Below, one piece after another: positions 8,001 through 15,178 of a DNA stretch of 64,000 bases. Position 1 is the stretch's first letter. Every line of letters starts with the position of its first letter. Source of the stretch: CAYWNA01 sp964459305 (lineage in GTDB: Bacteria; Planctomycetota; Planctomycetia; Pirellulales; Pirellulaceae). The stretch is taken from assembly GCA_964459305.1 (NCBI GenBank), contig CAYWNA010000007.1, positions 62,001-126,000 of the forward strand. Direction: 5' to 3'. The notes beneath the pieces are model-generated. The model searched no databases. It was not told where the DNA came from and saw only the letters and a program-made list of their open reading frames with translations. The translations under genes and the position numbers were made by a program.

Positions 8001-8129
8001 GTTTAACCGCAGTGCCCAACGGGCCGCGCGTTTGGGCAACCATCTCGCCGGTCGCGAAACACGGCGTCGGCAAATGACGCGGCCGTACACGCACGCTGAC
8101 ACGCGGCCCGTTGGGCACTGCGGCTAAAC
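8001..8129. repeat. Palindromic element, family 1 (GTTTAACCGC ends)
   Basis: Two 29-30-base inverted arms (8001-8030 and 8100-8129) begin with GTTTAACCGC and differ at only a few positions. They enclose about 70 bases of GC-rich spacer. It lies between two convergent genes, where it could end transcription from both sides. Elements with the same ends occur at 14902-15114 and 49953-50040, so this is a dispersed family. Confidence 0.85.
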
Positions 8130-8165
8130 GACGAATTCGGGCAGTCGAACTGATCCATTGCACAA

Positions 8166-8915
8166 TCACGCCGCTTTCCCGCATACCGGGCAATTCGGGT
8201 TCTTCTGAATTTTGACCTTGCGGAAATCCATCCAGCGCGTGTCGTAGAAAAGCATGGTGCCAGCGAGCAGTTCGCCGAAACCGGCGATCAACTTGATGCC
8301 TTCGAGCGCGGCGAGATTGGCGACGGCACCGGACACACCGCCCAGGACCGGGAATTGGCGCTTCCATTGCGCCGGGAACTCGGGGTAAATGCACGCCAGG
8401 CAGGGTGTCCGGCCGGGGATGATGGTTGTCAGTTGGCCTTCCATATCGAACATGGCCGCCTCGATCAACGGTTTCCCTTGGCGAACGCATTCGCGGTTCA
8501 TGAGGAAGCGTTCCTCGAACAACGGAGCACAGTCAAAGACGATGTCTGCCCGGCCGACCAGATCAGCCGCGTTCTCTTCCGTAATGTTGCTGGGGACTGC
8601 CTCGATCTCCATTCGCGGGTTCATCTCCAGCAGCCGTCGTTTTGACGAGTCGACGCGCGCCTTGCCCAGGTTGTCGTAGGTCTGCGTGATTTGCCGGTTG
8701 AGATCGCTGTACTTCGTGTTGCCGCCATGGGCCAGGATCAGCTTGCCGATCCCTGCCGCGGTCAACGCATACGACAGAGGGCCGCCGAGGCCGCCGACGC
8801 GGCTGATGAGGGCCGTTGTGCCTTTCAGTTTCTCCTGGCCTTCTTTGCCGTAGCCGTCAATCCAGATCTGCCATTCGTAGGTCGCTTTCTCTTCGTCCGT
8901 CAATTGGATTGCCAT
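8166..8915 (-). CDS. ThiF/MoeB-family E1-like adenylyltransferase (variant)
   Basis: A 249-residue protein of the ThiF/MoeB/HesA family. It has a nucleotide-binding loop (SRVGGLGGPLSYALTAAG near residue 38), SDLNRQ near residue 71, VFDCAPLFEERF near residue 123 and a CLAC...CPVC zinc pair. In MoeB the strand after the loop carries acidic residues (DxD); here that stretch reads HGGNTKYSD, so the usual acidic residues are replaced. Such proteins adenylate the C-terminal glycine of ubiquitin-like sulfur carriers. The MoaD-like substrate gene ends 13 bases upstream. The start at 8915 has a GGGAG site. Roles in tungsten/molybdenum cofactor or thio-carrier chemistry are possible; substrate specificity is not determinable here. 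Confidence 0.85.
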   Translation of the reverse strand: MAIQLTDEEKATYEWQIWIDGYGKEGQEKLKGTTALISRVGGLGGPLSYALTAAGIGKLILAHGGNTKYSDLNRQITQTYDNLGKARVDSSKRRLLEMNPRMEIEAVPSNITEENAADLVGRADIVFDCAPLFEERFLMNRECVRQGKPLIEAAMFDMEGQLTTIIPGRTPCLACIYPEFPAQWKRQFPVLGGVSGAVANLAALEGIKLIAGFGELLAGTMLFYDTRWMDFRKVKIQKNPNCPVCGKAA

Positions 8916-8928
8916 TCGTCTGTCTCCC

Positions 8929-9207
8929 TTAACCACCGGCCAATGCCGTATGCAACACGATTTCGTCGTTCTCCGCGAGCCGGCCCTTCGCCGTCGGGTC
9001 AATCGCCTCATCGCGCACAGCCGCCAACACGTTGCTGATCAACTTGCCCTCGGCATTGACAAGCACGGCCCGCAATTGCTCGTCCACGTCGCTCAACAGC
9101 ACCGCCAGGACGTCGTTGACGCTTGCGTCCTCGTCCACGTCCACGTCGGCCTTGGCAACGCCCGCGAACTGCCGCGCTTGCCCAAAGTATCGAACGGTGA
9201 CCCTCAT
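8929..9207 (-). CDS. MoaD/ThiS-like sulfur-carrier protein
   Basis: A 92-residue beta-grasp protein (MRVTVRYFGQ... ending in ALAGG). The C-terminal Gly-Gly is the site that an E1-like enzyme adenylates and that is then thiocarboxylated. The start has a GGAGA site. It is followed 13 bases later by the ThiF-like E1 and preceded by a cysteine desulfurase, making a complete local sulfur donor, activator and carrier set. MoaD (molybdopterin synthase small subunit) or a stand-alone carrier are both possible. No MoaE or ThiG gene lies nearby. Confidence 0.87.
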   Translation of the reverse strand: MRVTVRYFGQARQFAGVAKADVDVDEDASVNDVLAVLLSDVDEQLRAVLVNAEGKLISNVLAAVRDEAIDPTAKGRLAENDEIVLHTALAGG

Positions 9208-9310
9208 CGGATTCTCCTTGTTCAGTCTTATTTTGGATGATTGTCGATTTCATTGTCCACACGCCACCGCCCGAGCTCGCGGGACATGGTATCGAGTCGA
9301 AATTGTCCGG

Positions 9311-10459
9311 CTATGGCAGGGCGGCGTCTGCGATTTGTTCGATTGCAGAGAGGGACGTTTGTATCTCGTCTTCGGTCGTGGCGAACCCGGGGCTCGCCCG
9401 TACCGTGCCGCTGGGGAACGTTCCGATCGCCCGGTGCGTCGGCGCTGCGCAGTGAAGGCCTGTCCGCACCACGATCTCAAATGACTGATCGAGAATCGCA
9501 CCGACATCCGAGCAGTCCATGCCGGCCACGTTGAAGGACGCGACCCCGGCCTTGCGCGCCGGATCGAGGTCGCCGTAGAGGGTGACGCCGCCGATTCCTT
9601 CCAGTCCTTCGACGAGTTGCCGGAGTAGCCGCAACTGGTGGTCGCGCAGTTCCGCGACGCCGCGTTCCTGGATGAATCGCACCCCGGCCGCGAGGCCCGC
9701 GAGTGCGGGCAGGTTGTGGGTGCCGGCCTCCAGGCGGTGGGGCATTTCGTCGGGGTGTTCCGTCAGCTTCGACTGTGTACCCGTTCCGCCTTCGCGCCAC
9801 GCGGCCAACTCGATGCCGGGGCGGACGTAAAGCCCGCCGCAACCCTGCGGCCCCAACAGACCCTTGTGCCCCGGGAACGCCAGCATCGCAACGCCTAGTG
9901 CCTGCACGTCGATCGGCAGTTCGCCGGTCGCCTGAGCGGCATCGACGAGTAATGGAATTCCGTGCTTCCCGCAGATCTCGGCGACTTCGGCCACCGGCTG
10001 GATCGTGCCGAGCACATTCGAAACATAGGTCATCACGGCCAACCGAGTCTCGGACCGAATCAACGCCTCGACCGCTCCCGGATCGAGCACGCCGTTTTCG
10101 CCGACCTCTGACACCGACATGTCGATCACGCCGCGTGTCTTCAGCCCGTTCAGTGGCCGCAGCACCGAATTGTGTTCAAGCTGGGTCGTGATCACGTGGT
10201 CGCCAGGCTGGACAAATCCCTTGATCGCCATGTTCAGCGCATCGGTCGCATTGAACGCGAACGCCACGCGCGATGGGTCTTCCGCATTGAGCAGCGATGC
10301 CAGTAGGGACCGTGTCTCCTCGATCAGGCGCGCGCCGCGACCGGCCAGGTGGTGGTGCCCGCGAGCAGCGTTGCCGCCGGTGGCCAGCGCCTCTGTCACA
10401 GCAGTCGTCACGCTCTCCGGCTTCGGGAACGATGTCGCTGCGTTGTCGAGGTAGATCAT
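9311..10459 (-). CDS. Cysteine desulfurase, class V aminotransferase fold
   Basis: A 382-residue PLP enzyme starting MIYLDNAATSFPKP. Visible landmarks are TTQLEHNSVLRP near residue 92, the cofactor aspartate in LLVDAAQATGE, the Schiff-base lysine in FPGHKGLLGPQG and the persulfide cysteine in RTGLHCAAPTHR. These match the SufS/CsdA-like group that releases sulfane sulfur from cysteine. The gene ends 103 bases before the MoaD-like gene on the same strand. It likely supplies sulfur to that carrier, and perhaps to the DsrC proteins. Confidence 0.9.
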   Translation of the reverse strand: MIYLDNAATSFPKPESVTTAVTEALATGGNAARGHHHLAGRGARLIEETRSLLASLLNAEDPSRVAFAFNATDALNMAIKGFVQPGDHVITTQLEHNSVLRPLNGLKTRGVIDMSVSEVGENGVLDPGAVEALIRSETRLAVMTYVSNVLGTIQPVAEVAEICGKHGIPLLVDAAQATGELPIDVQALGVAMLAFPGHKGLLGPQGCGGLYVRPGIELAAWREGGTGTQSKLTEHPDEMPHRLEAGTHNLPALAGLAAGVRFIQERGVAELRDHQLRLLRQLVEGLEGIGGVTLYGDLDPARKAGVASFNVAGMDCSDVGAILDQSFEIVVRTGLHCAAPTHRAIGTFPSGTVRASPGFATTEDEIQTSLSAIEQIADAALP

Positions 10460-10599
10460 TGGTTATCCCACGTATCGATTCCAGAAATCACGTGTCATTC
10501 GCGATCCAACTCCCCTCACGGGCCTTGCATCTACGAACATGCCCCGCGGATTATACCCAACCTTCTCGGCTTCTACAGTCGGTGGAGTCAAAGCAGAGT

Positions 10600-12114
10600 C
10601 TATCGTGGACGTCGCGGGGGGCGCTGGATGCCGAGCTTCTTCATGCGGAAGCGGAGCGTGCTTGGCTTGAGGCCCAGACAGTCTGCCGCGCCGCCAGCTC
10701 CTTTGATCCTCCAGTCGCAGTCTTCAAGGACACCTATAATGTGGGCTCGGTCGACGTCTTCAAGGTTGCGCGATGCACCGTCCGGGCGACGGCCGTGAGC
10801 GCGTTTGGCCAGAGCTCCCTCCAGTGTCAGGGTCGGGCCCGGAGAGAGAATCATTGCTCGCTCGACCACGTTTTCGAGTTCGCGGATATTGCCCGGCCAT
10901 TCGTACTCGACCAGCGATTCCATCGTGCGCTCGGGAATTTCCTTGACGGTCTTTCCCATTGTCCTCTGTTTCCTGGTGATGAAGTGCCAAACGAGTAGCG
11001 GGATATCGTCGCGGCGCACACGAAGCGGGGGGAGTTCGACCGGGAAAACGGCAAGGCGATAGTAGAGATCCGGACGAAAACTCCCTTCTTTTATTGACGT
11101 CGCGAGGTCTCGATTGGTGGCGGCAATGACGCGGACGTCAACTCGGATCGTGTCGGTGCATCCGACCCTCTCGAATTCACCTTCCTGGAGCACACGTAAG
11201 AGCCTCGTCTGCAAGTCCAGGTCGAGATCGCCAATTTCGTCGAGGAAGATCGTTCCTCCGTCGGCTAGTTGGAACCGGCCCACTTTGTCCGAGATCGCCC
11301 CGGTAAATGCTCCCTTGGCATGACCGAACAGTTCACTCTCAATCAGACTGCTTGGCAATGCCGCACAGTTGACTTTGACCAACGTGCGATCTCGGCGCGG
11401 ACTGCTGTTGTGAATGGCTCGTGCAAACAACTCCTTGCCCGTCCCCGTTTCGCCCAGTAGTAGAACGTTGGCGTCGGTGCCAGCCACATGCTTGGTCTTG
11501 CTGATCGTGAGTCTGATTTCCTCGCTCTGGCCCACAATGTCCTCGAAATCGTGGGAACTCTTGATTTCCTCTCGGAGGTATGCGTTCTCCTGCTGCAAAC
11601 GGTCTCGCAGTTGCTGTATCTCCGACATCGCCTCTCGAAGCTGCAACTCGGCACACTTACGTTCGGTGATGTCTTCGATGCACACGAGAACCTGGCGGCC
11701 GTCGGACAGTTCAGATAGCGCTGTGGAAACGAGCACGTGCTTGTCGCGGGGATTCCGCTGGTCTCCCAGAGCGAGCTTGGCTTCAACGCGCCGCTGAGTT
11801 TGGCCAGTTTCGAAGGTATCGGCCACCACACAACGTACCGGACACTTCCCGCAAGAAGCTCGGAGTCCGCAGCCTCCCGGATCGTCCAACGAATGAACAC
11901 AGCGAACGGCATTGCCAAAGCGGAGTCCCCTGAGCTCCGCGGCCGAAGCGGCAAACGTCGCTTCGGCTGCGTGATTCATTTCGCGGACCTGCCTGTCTTC
12001 GTCCACGAGCAGCATTGCCACGGGAGCGTTCTGGAAAAACGCGATGTATGTCGCCAGACTTTCTTCGCGTGCCTGCGCGACGTGTTCGCATGCCTCGATG
12101 CCAGTTGAGTCCAT
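10600..12114 (-). CDS. Sigma54-dependent activator: PAS (Cys-rich), AAA+, Fis-type HTH
   Basis: A 504-residue NtrC-class regulator. Residues 20-150 form a PAS sensor whose middle has cysteines ([20 protein letters not shown]) of the kind that could bind a metal or Fe-S cluster. A short coiled coil follows. The AAA+ domain, about residues 195-430, has Walker A GETGTGKE, the sigma54-contact motif GAFTGA, and Walker B IFLDEIGD. The C-terminal Fis-like HTH ends in [12 protein letters not shown], as in FhlA-type proteins. Start 12114 has a GGAAGGGG site. It is divergent to csrA, whose upstream region carries a sigma54-type promoter, so control of the csrA-gltA operon is likely. No receiver domain is present, so sensing is probably through the PAS domain. 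Confidence 0.92.
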   Translation of the reverse strand: MDSTGIEACEHVAQAREESLATYIAFFQNAPVAMLLVDEDRQVREMNHAAEATFAASAAELRGLRFGNAVRCVHSLDDPGGCGLRASCGKCPVRCVVADTFETGQTQRRVEAKLALGDQRNPRDKHVLVSTALSELSDGRQVLVCIEDITERKCAELQLREAMSEIQQLRDRLQQENAYLREEIKSSHDFEDIVGQSEEIRLTISKTKHVAGTDANVLLLGETGTGKELFARAIHNSSPRRDRTLVKVNCAALPSSLIESELFGHAKGAFTGAISDKVGRFQLADGGTIFLDEIGDLDLDLQTRLLRVLQEGEFERVGCTDTIRVDVRVIAATNRDLATSIKEGSFRPDLYYRLAVFPVELPPLRVRRDDIPLLVWHFITRKQRTMGKTVKEIPERTMESLVEYEWPGNIRELENVVERAMILSPGPTLTLEGALAKRAHGRRPDGASRNLEDVDRAHIIGVLEDCDWRIKGAGGAADCLGLKPSTLRFRMKKLGIQRPPRRPR

Positions 12115-12434
12115 CAAGATCGCCCCTTCCTTCGTAACTTGCGCGCACGCCTGTCTCGTTTGATGTCCTAGGCGACACTGCCTTTGGGATCTCATCTTCC
12201 CATCGTATCGCAAACAGGCATTGCGGGCAACATTCCGCCCTTCGGGCAACATATTGACCCTGCAGCGGGATTCTCGGCGTTGGACGACAGAAGCCACGAG
12301 GTCCCGTAAACGCTATTTGTGTATAGAGTTAGGACGCATTTTTCGGCGGGTCGAAGAACTGGCACGGTAGATGCATAGCATGACAAGCGCGGCTGACTGA
12401 AGCATTCGACCTACTTACGAAGCGAGGACTTGAG
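12115..12434. promoter_or_regulatory. Divergent control region between the sigma54 activator gene and csrA
   Basis: The 320-base gap holds two direct copies of CGGGCAACAT (12224-12233 and 12243-12252), 19 bases apart, and a sigma54 promoter at 12360-12375. The first copy sits in a small palindrome, GGGC-N8-GCCC. The repeats lie 110-130 bases upstream of the promoter, a normal distance for enhancer sites of NtrC-type activators. Confidence 0.5.
12360..12375 (+). promoter_or_regulatory. Sigma54 (RpoN) promoter for csrA
   Basis: TGGCACGGTAGATGCA matches the sigma54 consensus TGGCAC-N5-TTGCW at all but one position. The invariant GG and GC are exactly ten bases apart. Initiation is expected near 12386, about 50 bases before the csrA ATG. 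The divergent neighbour encodes a sigma54 activator with GAFTGA. Confidence 0.75.
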
Positions 12435-12668
12435 ATGCTAGTTCTAAGCCGGAAAGCGGGAGAACGGGTTTCGATCGGGCCTGAGATTGAGGTCACGGTA
12501 CTCGGCATCCAGAAGGGCAGGGTGAAGCTCGGTTTCTCTGGGCCGCTGGAGGTCCCAATCCACCGCGGGGAAGTTCGGCAACGCATGGAGGAAAGCATGG
12601 GAGAGCGTGCAATCGTTAGGAGCGAGGAATACCTGATTCGGCCTTGCGCCGGCAAACAAGTCGTCTAA
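12435..12668 (+). CDS. csrA: Carbon storage regulator CsrA
   Basis: A 77-residue protein with the CsrA core MLVLSRKAGERVSIG, VTVLGIQKGRVKLGF and EVPIHRGEV. CsrA dimers bind GGA motifs in mRNA leaders and alter translation or stability. The family is usually 60-75 residues; this one has an extra C-terminal tail ending in GKQVV. The ribosome site AGGA lies nine bases before the ATG. It is the first gene of a likely sigma54-driven operon with a STAS protein, a Cld-family protein and citrate synthase, a context that suggests linking global translational control to carbon metabolism. In many bacteria csrA neighbours flagellar genes; none is seen here. Confidence 0.95.
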   Translation: MLVLSRKAGERVSIGPEIEVTVLGIQKGRVKLGFSGPLEVPIHRGEVRQRMEESMGERAIVRSEEYLIRPCAGKQVV

Positions 12669-12698
12669 CGAGACAGACATGCTCCGCAGACACCAACC

Positions 12699-12974
12699 AT
12701 GAGCATTCGGATTACAAGAACATCAGACGCTCGGGAAACCGTCCTCCGCATCGACGGTCAACTCCGCTCCGAGGATATCGCCGAGTTGGCCAAGGAACAT
12801 CGGTCGGTGGAGGGCCCTTTGGTTCTGGAACTGTCGAACCTCCAGTCGGCTGACCCCGCCGGTGTCGAGGTGCTCCGGGACCTCGTCTCGATGGGCGTGC
12901 AGATTCGAGGGGCCTCGCCGTATATCGAGTTGCTGTTGAAGCGGCGAGAACGCGCGTCAGGAGAACGCAAATGA
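12699..12974 (+). CDS. STAS-domain-like protein
   Basis: A 91-residue protein whose pattern (VLRIDGQLRS, GPLVLELSNLQSADPAGVEVLRDL) matches small STAS domains of the anti-sigma-factor-antagonist type. The usual phosphorylatable Ser/Thr in the DSSG-type loop is replaced by DPAG, so phosphorylation there is unlikely. It begins 30 bases after csrA, and its stop overlaps the next ATG by four bases (ATGA), indicating translational coupling. Partner unknown. Confidence 0.75.
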   Translation: MSIRITRTSDARETVLRIDGQLRSEDIAELAKEHRSVEGPLVLELSNLQSADPAGVEVLRDLVSMGVQIRGASPYIELLLKRRERASGERK

Positions 12975-13714
12975 CGACACATGGCACGCCGGATACAGGC
13001 CCGAAGGCGCCAACGGTGGTGGAAACCGGGCGATCAAAGGATGGGAAAATCCTCCATTCGAACCGACGCATGTTTGTGCAATTCCACGCGTTCACGGATT
13101 GCCTCGATACGGCACCCGTCGTGGATGCGGTTCGAGTCGCTGGCATCGAGGCGGCTGTGTACGAGAGCGTGACGGACCCGCGCGGTATCGGCATCACCAG
13201 TTTCAGCGAGGATCCGGAATACTTCGTCACGAAGTTCCGGCAGCTGTTGCAGACCAAGGCGTTTGCGACATGCACGGCATTGCCTGACCTGACGATGTTC
13301 GGCCGAACGTATGCGATTGGATACGAGGCCGACCTTGATGAGGTCCTGATCGACCGACCTCGCGAGAGGATTTTGAATCCCGATTGGCCTTGGGCCGTCT
13401 GGTATCCGCTTCGACGACGGGGCGAGTTTGCACGGCTCCCTCAAGAACAACAACGCGAAATCCTCAATGAACACGGTGCCATAGGACGGGGATTCGGCAG
13501 TGCCGACCTGGCGTACGATATCCGACTGGCCTGCCATGGAATGGACAAGAACGACAACGATTTCGTGGTGGGACTCCTCGGAAAGGATTTCCATCCGTTG
13601 TCGGCAGTCGTCCAACGAATGCGCCGTACCATACAGACTTCCACGTACCTTGATCGACTCGGCCCCTTTTTCGTCGGTCGAGTCGCCTATCAATCCCAGT
13701 TGTCAACCGACTGA
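12971..13714 (+). CDS. Chlorite dismutase/HemQ-family haem protein
   Basis: A 247-residue protein of the Cld family. The C-terminal half shows WYPLRRRGEFARLP, the likely proximal haem histidine in ILNEHGAIGRGF, RLACHGMDKNDNDFVVGLLG and YLDRLGPFFVGRV. An extra segment of about 35 residues precedes the first ferredoxin-like half. Members include chlorite dismutases and the coproporphyrin-dependent haem synthase HemQ (coproheme decarboxylase). HemQ is the commoner role, but no hemH or hemY lies nearby to support it. Coupling by ATGA to the STAS gene and the citrate synthase gene 20 bases downstream make it part of the csrA operon. Confidence 0.85.
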   Translation: MTTHGTPDTGPKAPTVVETGRSKDGKILHSNRRMFVQFHAFTDCLDTAPVVDAVRVAGIEAAVYESVTDPRGIGITSFSEDPEYFVTKFRQLLQTKAFATCTALPDLTMFGRTYAIGYEADLDEVLIDRPRERILNPDWPWAVWYPLRRRGEFARLPQEQQREILNEHGAIGRGFGSADLAYDIRLACHGMDKNDNDFVVGLLGKDFHPLSAVVQRMRRTIQTSTYLDRLGPFFVGRVAYQSQLSTD

Positions 13715-13734
13715 TTGTTTCAAAGGATACAAGA

Positions 13735-14877
13735 ATGAACCAGACGACGTATGCCAAAGGACTCGAAGGAGTCGTTGCGGCCGAATCGGAGATCTGCCAG
13801 ATCGATGGTGAAAACGCCAAGTTGTACTACCGGGGATTCTCGATCGACGATCTTGCAGAGTCTTCCTCGTTCGAAGAGGTAACCTACCTGCTCCTCTACG
13901 AGAGACTGCCCAACTCGCAGGAGCTGTCTGAGTTCACTGAGAGAATGAGATCCCAGCGGTCGATACCGGACGTGGTTCAGGACATGATCCGCGAGTTCCC
14001 ATCCGGTGGATCTGCGATGGAACTGCTCCAATCGGTCATCTCCTATCTGAGCGGGTCGTTCGACCACACCATCCATCATTCGGCGACCTGCAACTGCCGG
14101 GAGACGCTGCACCAAATCAGCCAGATCGCGACCGTACTGGCCACCTACCAGCGATTCAAGGAAGGCAAGCCGTACGTCGAGCCGCGGTCGGATCTGTCGC
14201 ACGGGGCCAATTTCCTGTACATGCTCAGAGGCGAAGAGCCGGAACCGTACGAGGGCCAGGCAATGGATGTCAGCCTGCTGCTGCACGCCGAACACGGATT
14301 CTGCGCGTCGACCTTTACGGCCCGGGTCGTTGCCTCGACCTATTCCACCTGTTACTGCAGCATATCGGCGGCGATTGGTGCGTTGTACGGCTTCCTCCAC
14401 GGCGGCGCCAACGAACGGGTCCTGACGATGCTCGAAGAAATCGGCTCAAAGGAGAACGTGGCATCGTGGCTCGACGCGGCCCTTGCCGACAAGCAGAAGA
14501 TCATGGGAATGGGGCACCGCGTATACAAAGCAAAGGACCCGAGAGCCGTTATCATCGAGCGGCACTTGCAGGATCTCTCAGAACGCAAAGGGGATTCCCG
14601 CCTATACGATATTCTCAAGGAGTTGGAGAACGCATTTCGTCGGCGCATGGAGGAGAAAGGAAAACCCCTGTATCCGAACGTGGATTTCTTCTCCGGTGCC
14701 GTCTACTCGCTGCTGGGGATTCCCAAGGAATTGTTCACACCGATCTTCGCCGTGGCCCGGACTGCCGGATGGCTGGCCCATATCCTGGAACAGCGGAAGG
14801 ACAACCGTTTGTTCCGCCCCAAATGTCTCTATGCCGGTCCCGAACCGGCCCAGTACGTGCCCATTGCCGACCGTTAG
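13735..14877 (+). CDS. gltA: Citrate synthase (short bacterial type)
   Basis: A 380-residue enzyme of the CitZ/short type condensing oxaloacetate and acetyl-CoA. Motifs are YYRGFSIDDLAE near residue 31, HAEHGFCASTFTARV near residue 184 (first catalytic His), GALYGFLHGGAN with the second catalytic His, GHRVYKAKDPRA, and PNVDFFSGAVY with the catalytic Asp. In many relatives the first motif reads HADHELNAST, so a Cys replaces Asn here. It is the last gene of the csrA operon and lies 20 bases after the Cld-family gene. A nested palindrome (14902-15114) follows its stop and may end the transcript. Confidence 0.95.
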   Translation: MNQTTYAKGLEGVVAAESEICQIDGENAKLYYRGFSIDDLAESSSFEEVTYLLLYERLPNSQELSEFTERMRSQRSIPDVVQDMIREFPSGGSAMELLQSVISYLSGSFDHTIHHSATCNCRETLHQISQIATVLATYQRFKEGKPYVEPRSDLSHGANFLYMLRGEEPEPYEGQAMDVSLLLHAEHGFCASTFTARVVASTYSTCYCSISAAIGALYGFLHGGANERVLTMLEEIGSKENVASWLDAALADKQKIMGMGHRVYKAKDPRAVIIERHLQDLSERKGDSRLYDILKELENAFRRRMEEKGKPLYPNVDFFSGAVYSLLGIPKELFTPIFAVARTAGWLAHILEQRKDNRLFRPKCLYAGPEPAQYVPIADR

Positions 14878-14901
14878 GAACGGCGTGGAAACAGAACCCT
14901 T

Positions 14902-15114
14902 GTTTAACCGCAAGCCGGAGGCGTGCGCGAAGGAGGGTCCGATGCGACCGCGCACGCCTCCGAAGCCTGCTGAAATGCTAGCAAAATTGGGCGTGCTAGC
15001 GAACGTAAGTCCCTATTTTCCGTCACACATTCTGATTGGCGCGAACCAAGAAATAAGGACTTAGGAATGCTATCAGCTACTATTCCAGCAGGCTTCTCCG
15101 GCTTGCGGTTAAAC
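14902..15114. repeat. Large nested palindromic element, family 1
   Basis: Outer arms 14902-14920 and 15096-15114 are perfect inverted copies beginning GTTTAACCGCAAGCCGGAG. Inside are a hairpin with GGCGTGCGCG/CGCGCACGCC arms, a second pair AAGCCTGCTG/CAGCAGGCTT, and a third pair around AAGTCC/GGACTT. The whole 213 bases can fold as a branched cruciform or RNA. It lies between gltA and pntAA, both plus strand, and takes up most of the 301-base gap. It has no open reading frame of note. It shares its ends with elements at 8001 and 49953. Confidence 0.85.
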
Positions 15115-15178
15115 GCGAATTGGTCGTGATCGTAAATACAGGTTTCATTTCGGAGCCGCTCGTTAGTAGGCATTGACC

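Noticed and set aside
14902..15114. Retron or group II intron RNA
   Set aside because: No reverse transcriptase is nearby and the stem layout does not match either; the shared ends with other palindromes fit a repeat family better.
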